Position numbers and translations under genes: made by a program. Below, piece by piece: positions 1 to 5,146 of a DNA stretch of 5,146 nt (position 1 is its first letter; every line of letters begins with the position of its first letter). The DNA is from CAYLZW01 sp964388085 (GTDB lineage Bacteria; Myxococcota; UBA727; CAYLZW01). The stretch is taken from assembly GCA_964388085.1 (NCBI GenBank), contig CAYLZW010000385.1, positions 1 through 5,146 on the forward strand. Direction: 5' to 3'. The notes under the pieces are model-generated. The model searched no databases. It saw only the letters and a list, made by a program, of their open reading frames with translations, and was not told where the DNA came from.

Positions 1-3000
1 TGCAGCTCCACCCACATGAGCGAGTCGAAGCCGAGGTCGGCGGCGATCTCGGTGCTGCCCTTGAGCGCGCCGACGTCGACACCGGCGACGAGCGCGAGGG
101 CGGCGCGCACGGCCGCGAAGGGAGGCGCGCTGTCCTTCCCTTCGTCGGCGGGCTCCGCGGCCAGGAGCTCCTCGAGGCGGGCGCGCACGTCCTTCCGCTT
201 CACCTTCAGCGTGGCCGTGCGCGGCAGCGCCCCGAACGGCCAGGCGCGCACCAGCGCCGGGCGGAACACGGTCGGCAGCCTCAAGAGCTGCGCCTCGAGC
301 TTGCCCTGCGCGGCGCTCACTTCGACACCTTCAGAAGCGACATAGACGAGCGCCAAGCGCTCCCCGCCGCGCGCGTCCGGCAGCCCCACCAGCGACAGCT
401 CGTGCACGCCGGCCACCTCGCCGATGCGCGCCTCGACGTCGTCGAGGTAGACGTTCTCGCCCGCCGCCGTGACCACCACCTCCTTGGCGCGCCCCACCAA
501 GGTGAGCCGGCCGCTCGCGTCGAGGAAGCCGAGGTCGCCCGTGTGCAGCCAGCCCTCGTCGTCGAGCACGCCGCGCGTGGCGGCCTCGTCGCCGAAGTAG
601 CCCTTCATGACGTTCGGGCCGCGCGCGAGCACCTCGCCGGTGCCCTTCTCGTCCGGGTCCGCGATCTTGAGCTCGACGCCCGGTACGGGCAGGCCGACGC
701 TGCCGGGCGGCGCGCCGGGGACGGGCTCGGCCACCGTCAGCACGGGGGCGGCCTCGGTGAGGCCGTAGCCCTCGGCGATGGGCAGGCCGAGGCCGTGAAA
801 GAGGCGGTGCACGTCGGCGGGCAGCGCCGCGCCGCCCGAGATGAGCGTGCGCAGGTGTCCGCCGAGCTGCTGGTGGATGGGCCGGAACAGCAGGCGGCCG
901 AGGTCCGCGCCCGTGCGCTCGGCGACGCTCCGGTTTACGTTCAACGAAATGTCAAAGAAAGCCTTGAGCGCCGGGCCGCGCGCCTCGATCTGCTTGCGCA
1001 GGCGCCGCTCGAGCAGCTGCCAGAGGGCGGGCACGCCGACCATGGCGGTGACGCGCCCCTCCTTGAGCGCGTACAAGAGGCGCTCGCCGTTGACCTCGTC
1101 GAGGTAGAACACCTGCCCGCCCGCCATGAGCGGCAAGAGCAGCCCGCAGGTGAACTCGAAGGTGTGGTGCAGCGGCAGCACGCTCAAGAGCCGGTCGTCA
1201 CCATGCACGTCGAACACGCGCGCCAGGCTCGCGATCAGCGCGCTGAAGTTCGCGTGCGTCAGCATCACGCCCTTCGGATCGCCCGTCGTGCCCGAGGTGA
1301 ACAGGATGCTGGCGACGTCGTCACCGCGCAGCTTGGCGGCGTCGAGCCCGCCGGGCGGACCGCTGACGGCGGCGAGGTGAAGGTCCCACGCGAGCGCGCC
1401 GGCGGACTCCTCGAGCAGCTCGGCGCCGAAGGCCTGACGCGCCTTCTCGTCGAGGATGGCCACCCTCGCCCGCGCCTTGCGCGCCACGTTGCGCGCCTGC
1501 TCGGGCGCGAGCGCGGGATCGAGCGGCACGATGACGGCCCCTTGCGCCAGGACGCCGAAGCAGGCCACCGCCCAATCCGGGTGGTTCGCCCCCGAGAGCA
1601 GCACCCGATCGCCGCGCGCGACGCCGGCCTCGTCGAGGCGGCGGGCCACCGCGCGGGCGCGCTCATGCAGCTGCCGATACGAGAGGTCTCGTCGCTCCTC
1701 GCCCGCGAAGCGCGAGAGCGCCGGCTGCCCCTGGTAGCGCGCGGCGCCCTCCTCGAGCAGCGCGAGCAGGTTGTCGTAGGCGCGCAGCGGTTCACGCGCG
1801 CGCGCTCTCGTCGTGCGGGCGTGGTGCGCGAGCGCGGCGGGGAGGTGCTGATCGAGCAGGTAGCGTCGCCAGTCGACGACGGCCGGATCGAAGGGGCGCG
1901 GGCCCTCGCGGCCAAAGAGCTGGCGCTGCAGGTCGGCGAGCGCGCGCCCCTTCAAGCGCTGCTCCGGCCCCCAGACGAGCACGCCCGGCTCGAGCGGTGC
2001 CGTGCGCTTGTCGACGACGAGCGTGGCCGCCTGCGCAAAGCGCCGCAGGGCGCCCCGAAGGCCGGGCGGCGCGACCGCGTCGGACGAGCTCGATGACGAC
2101 GAGGCACGGCGGACGCAGAGATCGATGAGGTCCGACGCTCGCGCGAGCGTCAAAGCGTTGTCCGGCGCCAGGCTCGCGTGCACCACCGGCGGCGCGCGTC
2201 CGGCAAGGAGCCCGGCGAGCGCGAGCAGCACGGCCTCCGCCGCGAGGTCGAGCGGGAGGAGATCGATGATGCCCTGCCCGTCCGCCGGGGGCGAAACGAC
2301 GGTGTCCTGCGCGAGCTTCGCCCAGCCGGCGAGCGGCGCCTCCTGATCGTCGTCGAAGGGGGCCGCCACCGAGGTAGCGAGCGGCGCCCCGAGCGTCGGC
2401 AGCCGGACGACGGTGTAGGGCAGCCCGCTCGCCGCTACGAGCTGCTCGGCGAGCGCGCACGTGTACCCGCGCGTCGAACGAAAGCCCCAGCCCCGCGCGC
2501 GCTCTTCGCCCGCGGCGCGCACGAGACCGTCGAGGATGGCTTGGCGCGCGGCCCCGGTCGCTGCGGCCAGCGCCGCGCCGCGCGTCGGCTCCTTGTTGGC
2601 CGCGAGCTCCGCCTTGGCCGCGGCGCCGGCGCGAGAGACGACGTCGGCGTGGCTCGCGCGGGCGCGCGCCTCGTCGAGCAGGCGGCGGGCCGTGCGCAGC
2701 TCCTCGTCACAGCGAAAGCGCTGCGCGCCGCGGCTCGCCGCGCGGGGAAACGGCGTTCGGCGCGGATCGGCCTCGAACAGCGAGCCCTGCCGCGCGCCGT
2801 GCACCTCGAGGGTGCTCACCAGCAGCAAGGGCACGCCGAGCGAGCGAGCGACGACCACGCTGCGCTCCACCTCCGCGACCTGCTCGAGCGCGTCGTCGAG
2901 CGCCGCGTCCGCTCGCGGCGCCCCGATATGCAGCACGGCGTCGTAGACCTCGTCCGCGCGGTCGCCCTGCTGCGCGCTCGCGTGCAGCTCGAGAGGCTGC

Positions 3001-3116
3001 TCCTGCGCGGAGAGCACCGCCCCGAGCGCGCGCAGCAGCGCCGGGCCGGACGAGCTCTGAGCGCCCAAGACGAGCGCGCGCTTCCCTGCCAGCGGTGTCG
3101 GACTCTGCGGTTGCAT
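1..3116 (-). CDS. Reductase-like (degenerate FAR) / acyl-AMP ligase / acyl carrier protein fusion, 3' end outside window
   Basis: The 1038 visible residues form three modules. Residues about 10-410 resemble fatty acyl-CoA reductases: a beta strand plus glycine turn (G18xxSxxG24), the VST segment at 100-102, a GWGF...YT..LAEQ segment at 209-225 and a late IIDLLPLD strand at 283-290. A DWRRY segment (415-419) and linker follow. Residues about 450-980 are a complete ANL adenylation domain of long-chain acyl-CoA synthetase type: P-loop SGTTGDPKG (608-616), EGYGLTEA (782-789), HTGD (858-861), GRAKE (875-879) and the C-terminal lysine K971 in TLKVKR. Residues about 1000 onward start an ACP with GFDSL and phosphopantetheine serine S1032. 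The expected role is ATP-dependent fatty acid activation and loading onto the fused ACP, in the cytosol. The reductase region lacks its YxxxK pair, so it is probably inactive. The frame has no stop from 3116 to the left edge. ATG 3116 has a GAGAGG site 9 nt upstream and leads straight into the first Rossmann strand. From memory, myxobacterial ether-lipid enzymes of the ElbD type combine similar modules, but an assignment to that pathway is only a guess. Confidence 0.9.
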   Translation of the reverse strand, partial: MQPQSPTPLAGKRALVLGAQSSSGPALLRALGAVLSAQEQPLELHASAQQGDRADEVYDAVLHIGAPRADAALDDALEQVAEVERSVVVARSLGVPLLLVSTLEVHGARQGSLFEADPRRTPFPRAASRGAQRFRCDEELRTARRLLDEARARASHADVVSRAGAAAKAELAANKEPTRGAALAAATGAARQAILDGLVRAAGEERARGWGFRSTRGYTCALAEQLVAASGLPYTVVRLPTLGAPLATSVAAPFDDDQEAPLAGWAKLAQDTVVSPPADGQGIIDLLPLDLAAEAVLLALAGLLAGRAPPVVHASLAPDNALTLARASDLIDLCVRRASSSSSSSDAVAPPGLRGALRRFAQAATLVVDKRTAPLEPGVLVWGPEQRLKGRALADLQRQLFGREGPRPFDPAVVDWRRYLLDQHLPAALAHHARTTRARAREPLRAYDNLLALLEEGAARYQGQPALSRFAGEERRDLSYRQLHERARAVARRLDEAGVARGDRVLLSGANHPDWAVACFGVLAQGAVIVPLDPALAPEQARNVARKARARVAILDEKARQAFGAELLEESAGALAWDLHLAAVSGPPGGLDAAKLRGDDVASILFTSGTTGDPKGVMLTHANFSALIASLARVFDVHGDDRLLSVLPLHHTFEFTCGLLLPLMAGGQVFYLDEVNGERLLYALKEGRVTAMVGVPALWQLLERRLRKQIEARGPALKAFFDISLNVNRSVAERTGADLGRLLFRPIHQQLGGHLRTLISGGAALPADVHRLFHGLGLPIAEGYGLTEAAPVLTVAEPVPGAPPGSVGLPVPGVELKIADPDEKGTGEVLARGPNVMKGYFGDEAATRGVLDDEGWLHTGDLGFLDASGRLTLVGRAKEVVVTAAGENVYLDDVEARIGEVAGVHELSLVGLPDARGGERLALVYVASEGVEVSAAQGKLEAQLLRLPTVFRPALVRAWPFGALPRTATLKVKRKDVRARLEELLAAEPADEGKDSAPPFAAVRAALALVAGVDVGALKGSTEIAADLGFDSLMWVEL

Positions 3117-3151
3117 CCCCGGCACCCTCTCGTCGTCGCGGCGCGGTTGCA
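3107..3151. repeat. Two direct copies of GCGGTTGCA flanking the fusion gene start
   Basis: The 9-mer GCGGTTGCA occurs at 3107-3115 (overlapping the ATG of the minus-strand gene) and again at 3143-3151 in the divergent intergenic gap, 36 bp apart start to start. The second copy also contributes to the 8-bp palindrome GTTGCAAC (3146-3153). The location between two divergent genes would suit an operator. Only the sequence match is observed; regulator binding is speculation, and chance is possible in such biased DNA. Confidence 0.3.
3126..3131 (-). promoter_or_regulatory. Ribosome binding site of the ligase-ACP fusion gene
   Basis: On the minus strand this reads GAGAGG, a partial match to the anti-Shine-Dalgarno complement, ending 9 nt before ATG at 3116. 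It decides between ATG 3116 and an in-frame GTG at 3125: the GTG abuts the site with no spacer, so ATG is preferred. Confidence 0.5.
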
Positions 3152-3181
3152 ACACCCCTGCGCCGATGGGATGGCTGCCTC

Positions 3182-4009
3182 GTGTCGGATGTGTTGCTCA
3201 CCCTCTTCGGCAGCTTCGCGGTGGGGGTCATCGGCGCCGCCCTGGGCGTCGGCGGCGGGACCTTCCTCGTGCCCTTCCTGGTGCTGTTCGCCGAGCTGCG
3301 GCCCGTCGAGGCCGTCGGCATCTCCCTGTTCTGCGTCATCGGCACCTCGGTGGGCGGCGCCAGCGCGGCCATCAAGAGCGGTCAGGCGAACCTCGGCCTC
3401 GCGCTCGTGCTCGAGCCCATCCTGTTGCTCACCTCGGTGGGGGCGTCGCTGCTCGCCCAGCGCATGGAGGACGCGCTCTTGCTCGGCCTGTTCGCGCTCA
3501 TGCTGACGGCGATAGCGGGGCTGTTCTTCTACGTCTGGCAACGGAACCTCGGCGTCGACGCCGTGGCGCCCTCCGGCGCCGCGCGGCTCGTCGATGGGGT
3601 CGTGCAAGAGCCCGGCGTGGGCGGCGTGTCCTATCGCCCGCAGCGCCTGCCTGTGCTCGGCGGCCTCGTCGGGCTGACGGGCCTCGCCTCCGGCTTGTTC
3701 GGCATCGGCGGCGGTGTGCTGAACGTCCCGTTCCTGACCCTGGTCTCGCGCGTCCCGCTGCGCGCGGCAGCGTCCACGTCGGTGCTGACCATGTCGGTCA
3801 CCGGCGCCGCCGCCGGCGCCGTGCACCTCGCGCACGGCTCGGTGCCCGGCGCCCTCGTCGCCGCGAGCCTGCTCGGGGTGGTCCCGGGCGGCCTGCTCGG
3901 CGCGCGCGTGCAGCGCCGCCTTCCCGAGCGGAAGCTGCGCTTCGCCTTCGCCACGCTCGCGCTCATCGTCGCGGTCATGACCTTTCGGCACGCGTGGGAG
4001 ATCGCGTGA
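3182..4009 (+). CDS. TSUP family (TauE/SafE, former DUF81) membrane permease
   Basis: A 275-residue, strongly hydrophobic protein with the internal two-fold repeat typical of TSUP transporters. The first repeat carries GVGGGTFLVP (residues 22-31) in its opening helices, and the second carries GLFGIGGGVLNVP (171-183). A polar loop of about 35 residues, roughly 118-155, separates the halves. The length is normal for the family, whose members move sulfite, sulfoacetate, thiosulfate or related small anions across the inner membrane. The substrate cannot be read here, and no sulfur-metabolism gene is adjacent. The start is uncertain: GTG 3182 places the first helix right after a short polar tip, GTG 3191 is equally possible, and GTG 3095 would add a 29-residue Arg/Ala/Ser-rich tail and overlap the divergent gene, so it is less likely. 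None has a strong Shine-Dalgarno site. The gene overlaps the DUF1634 gene downstream, its usual partner. Confidence 0.92.
   Translation: MSDVLLTLFGSFAVGVIGAALGVGGGTFLVPFLVLFAELRPVEAVGISLFCVIGTSVGGASAAIKSGQANLGLALVLEPILLLTSVGASLLAQRMEDALLLGLFALMLTAIAGLFFYVWQRNLGVDAVAPSGAARLVDGVVQEPGVGGVSYRPQRLPVLGGLVGLTGLASGLFGIGGGVLNVPFLTLVSRVPLRAAASTSVLTMSVTGAAAGAVHLAHGSVPGALVAASLLGVVPGGLLGARVQRRLPERKLRFAFATLALIVAVMTFRHAWEIA
3996..4000 (+). promoter_or_regulatory. Ribosome binding site GGGAG for the DUF1634 gene
   Basis: GGGAG lies inside the last codons of the TSUP gene, five bases before GTG 4006. This supports that GTG, which overlaps the TSUP stop as GTGA, as the real start and suggests translational coupling. 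Confidence 0.5.
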
Positions 4010-4389
4010 GCGAGCCCGTCGCCGCCCTCGACGAGCGCGCGCAGCGGCGCATCGCGTCGCTGTTCTTCGGCTTCGGCGTCGTCGCCGTCGTGGTCATCGT
4101 GCTCGGCCTCGCGCTCGCCATCGTCGAGGAGACGAGCACCGGCGCCGCGCTCTCGCGCCCCGTCTCCTGGCCGACACCGTCGGCGCTGTGGCGCGACCTG
4201 CGCGCGTTCTCCGCGCAGGGTGTGCTCGGCCTCGGCCTCTCGCTGCTGCTGCTGCTGCCGCTCGTGCGCAACGCGACGGTGACGTTGCTGTTCCTACGCC
4301 GGCGGCGCCCGCGGCCGGCGCTGCTCGCCGTCGTCGTCATGCTCGCGTTGATCGCGCTCTACGCGGGGCTCGCCGTCGCGCCGCGCTAG
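4006..4389 (+). CDS. DUF1634 small membrane protein, partner of the TSUP permease
   Basis: A 127-residue protein with three predicted membrane helices at about 18-40, 72-97 and 105-124. A short polar N-terminus precedes helix 1. A loop of about 30 residues with a Trp-Pro turn (W55, P56) follows it, and an RRRRPRP stretch (98-104) after helix 2 suggests a cytoplasmic loop under the positive-inside rule. The PLVRNATVTLLFL segment at 85-97, followed by basic residues and a final helix, matches the DUF1634 pattern as I know it. DUF1634 genes are commonly found directly beside TSUP genes, exactly as here, with a GTGA overlap. The molecular function is not established; an accessory or stabilising subunit of the permease is a reasonable inference. 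A (CTG)5 run at 4243-4257 encodes five leucines in helix 2. Confidence 0.85.
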   Translation: MSEPVAALDERAQRRIASLFFGFGVVAVVVIVLGLALAIVEETSTGAALSRPVSWPTPSALWRDLRAFSAQGVLGLGLSLLLLLPLVRNATVTLLFLRRRRPRPALLAVVVMLALIALYAGLAVAPR

Positions 4390-4396
4390 CGGTCGC

Positions 4397-4801
4397 TCAG
4401 AGGTGGAAGTCGCCGGCGGCCTCGGGCTGGTACAGCAGCTCGACGACCTTCATGCGCGCCACGCGTCCGCTCGGCAGCGGCCACAGGATGCCGCCTCCCA
4501 CGCTGAGCCCGAGCAGCGCGGCGCCCGCGGCGGAGAGCACCGAGAGCTTGCCCTGCCGCTCGTCCGCCTCGCGCGGATAGACGAGCGAGACCTCGCGATG
4601 CCGGCGCGTGTGCACGTCCTCGAGCAGGAGCCGCGAGTTCATGGTCACCACGTTCGGCGGCACGCGGCTCGACAGCACCACGCGCGCCTGCGCCAGCTCC
4701 CGCAACAGCCAGGACGCGGCCTCCCCGCGCACGCCGCCGACGCAGCGCTGGATGCGGAAGAGGTCCGTGTCGGTGACCGTGATGCCGGGCGCGGGGACCA
4801 T
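4397..4801 (-). CDS. rnk: Rnk-like regulator (nucleoside diphosphate kinase regulator, GreA/GreB C-terminal fold)
   Basis: A 134-residue protein, almost the length of E. coli Rnk. Residues about 11-47 form a short helical N-terminal arm (DLFRIQRCV...WLLRELAQARVV). From about 50 the GreA/GreB-type FKBP-like domain follows: VVTMNSR (51-57), SLVYPREAD (72-80), LSVLSAAGAALLGLSVG (86-102), WPLPSG (107-112) and a YQPEAAGDFHL end (124-134). These segments agree with Rnk proteins as I know them. Rnk binds RNA polymerase in a GreA/DksA-like manner and was named for its effect on nucleoside diphosphate kinase levels; the short arm lacks the long acidic-tipped coiled coil needed for transcript cleavage. 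The ATG at 4801 has no Shine-Dalgarno sequence (CCCTACCCCCC precedes it), which fits the leaderless model. The stop faces that of the DUF1634 gene 7 bp away. Confidence 0.88.
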   Translation of the reverse strand: MVPAPGITVTDTDLFRIQRCVGGVRGEAASWLLRELAQARVVLSSRVPPNVVTMNSRLLLEDVHTRRHREVSLVYPREADERQGKLSVLSAAGAALLGLSVGGGILWPLPSGRVARMKVVELLYQPEAAGDFHL

Positions 4802-4808
4802 GGGGGGT

Positions 4809-4838
4809 AGGGTCGGTACCGGAACGCCGAGGTGTCAA
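4809..4838 (-). promoter_or_regulatory. Candidate sigma-70-type promoter of rnk, possibly giving a leaderless mRNA
   Basis: On the minus strand a perfect TTGACA (4838-4833) is followed after 18 bp by GACCCT (4814-4809), which keeps only the A at position 2 and T at position 6 of the -10 consensus. Transcription would start about 7 bp further on, at or next to the ATG at 4801. The -35 is seen directly; the -10 and start site are inferred. It lies in the 66-bp gap between the methyltransferase stop and rnk, so rnk probably need not depend on readthrough. Confidence 0.4.
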
Positions 4839-4867
4839 GCGCGGAGGATCGTTTGGCTGGACCTTGC

Positions 4868-5146
4868 TCACGCGAGGGAGCCCTGGAGGCGCCAGGCCCG
4901 GTGGCTGTGGCGTCCCTCGAAGTCCGGGGAGCGCGTGCGCGCGCTCATGTCCTCGACACGCGCGAACCAACCCTTCGGCTCGTCGTCGAGCGCGAAGCCG
5001 CGCGCGTTGGTGGAGAACCACACGACGCCGCCCGGGGCGAGCACCCGCCGCACGCGCGCGAGCAGGCCGGCGTGATCGCGGCGCACGTCGAAGCTCTGCT
5101 CCATGCGCTTCGAGTTCGAGAACGTCGGCGGATCGACGACGACGAC
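4868..5146 (-). CDS. rlmL: RlmKL-type 23S rRNA guanine methyltransferase, C-terminal 92 residues only
   Basis: The frame enters from the right edge without a start and ends at a TGA at 4870-4868. The visible part begins with a hydrophobic strand (VVVV), then the class I methyltransferase motif DPPTFSNSKRM (visible residues 5-15). It continues with SFDVRRDHAGLL (17-28), an APGG turn, and the strand VWFSTNARGF; the tail SPDFEGR..HRAW precedes the stop. This order matches the end of the RlmK domain of E. coli RlmL, which makes m7G2069 of 23S rRNA, while the upstream RlmL domain of the bifunctional protein makes m2G2445. Whether this gene is the full bifunctional form or a stand-alone RlmK/RlmI-like enzyme cannot be told, since everything upstream is outside the window. 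The ATG at 5104 is internal and is not the start, because motif DPPTFSN lies before it. Confidence 0.85.
   Translation of the reverse strand, partial: VVVVDPPTFSNSKRMEQSFDVRRDHAGLLARVRRVLAPGGVVWFSTNARGFALDDEPKGWFARVEDMSARTRSPDFEGRHSHRAWRLQGSLA

Noticed and set aside
402..2096. A 564-codon open frame on the plus strand.
   Set aside because: It is antisense, in codon register, to the adenylation domain whose motifs (SGTTGDPKG, EGYGLTEA, HTGD) are unmistakable. Its product is an Arg/Ala/Glu/His-rich sequence without domains, as expected for antisense of high-GC coding DNA.
3147..3175. TTGCAA with a distant GATGGC as a promoter for the TSUP gene.
   Set aside because: The -35 match is only 4 of 6 and the -10 shows almost no agreement, so it is not distinguishable from background in this composition.
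3095..3181. An N-terminal extension of the TSUP protein from GTG 3095.
   Set aside because: The extra 29 residues are Arg/Ala/Ser-rich, would overlap the divergent gene's first codons, have no ribosome binding site, and TSUP proteins normally begin just before helix 1.
2178..3506. A 442-codon open frame on the plus strand spanning the divergent gap.
   Set aside because: It runs antisense through the reductase-like region and then out of frame through the TSUP gene; its product is low-complexity and changes character at the gap.
2816..3991. A 391-codon open frame on the minus strand opposite the TSUP permease.
   Set aside because: The plus-strand frame there encodes a clear TSUP protein with both glycine motifs. 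The minus product is hydrophilic low-complexity and has no recognisable start signal.
4243..4257. (CTG)5 run as a phase-variable repeat.
   Set aside because: It is a trinucleotide repeat in frame, so slippage would only change leucine number in a membrane helix; leucine runs by CTG are common in GC-rich membrane genes.
4384..4391. Palindrome CGCTAGCG as a bidirectional terminator.
   Set aside because: It has no loop, the longer CCGC/GCGG pairing gives only a 4-bp stem, and no T tract follows on either strand.
4386..5021. A 211-codon minus-strand frame overlapping Rnk and the methyltransferase tail.
   Set aside because: It is a frame-shifted shadow of two recognisable genes, rich in Arg, Ala and Gly with no family resemblance.

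Overview
The window is very GC-rich (well above 70% by eye), with third codon positions almost always G or C and long spurious open frames on both strands. The protein set (a reductase-like/acyl-AMP ligase/ACP fusion, a TSUP transporter with a DUF1634 partner, an Rnk-like factor and the RlmK part of an RlmKL methyltransferase) suggests a high-GC Gram-negative bacterium. A myxobacterium (Myxococcota, Polyangia-like) fits best. That assignment rests on composition and remembered family resemblance, not on a marker gene.

Layout. (1) Positions 1-3116, minus strand: one very long open frame of 1038 visible codons, whose 3' end lies beyond the left edge. It encodes a fatty-acyl reductase-like Rossmann region, then a full acyl-CoA synthetase-type adenylation domain, then the start of an acyl carrier protein domain with its phosphopantetheine serine. 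(2) Positions 3117-3181: a 65-bp divergent intergenic gap. (3) Positions 3182-4009 and 4006-4389, plus strand: a TSUP (TauE/SafE, formerly DUF81) permease overlapping by GTGA with a small three-helix DUF1634 membrane protein, an obvious two-gene operon. (4) Positions 4397-4801, minus strand: an Rnk/GreA-like RNA polymerase-binding factor, tail-to-tail with the DUF1634 gene with only 7 bp between stops. (5) Positions 4868-5146, minus strand: the C-terminal 92 residues of an RlmKL-type 23S rRNA methyltransferase, entering from the right edge.

How they work together. The fusion protein can be read as activating a fatty acid as acyl-AMP and passing it to its own ACP. Its N-terminal reductase-like region has lost the residues expected for NAD(P)H-dependent reduction. 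The TSUP/DUF1634 pair forms an independent transport unit, probably for a sulfur oxyanion or small organic anion. The methyltransferase and Rnk genes are co-directional housekeeping genes, but Rnk appears to have its own promoter and possibly a leaderless transcript. The most notable element is the degenerate reductase module fused to an otherwise intact ligase-ACP. I see no mobile element, RNA gene or CRISPR array.
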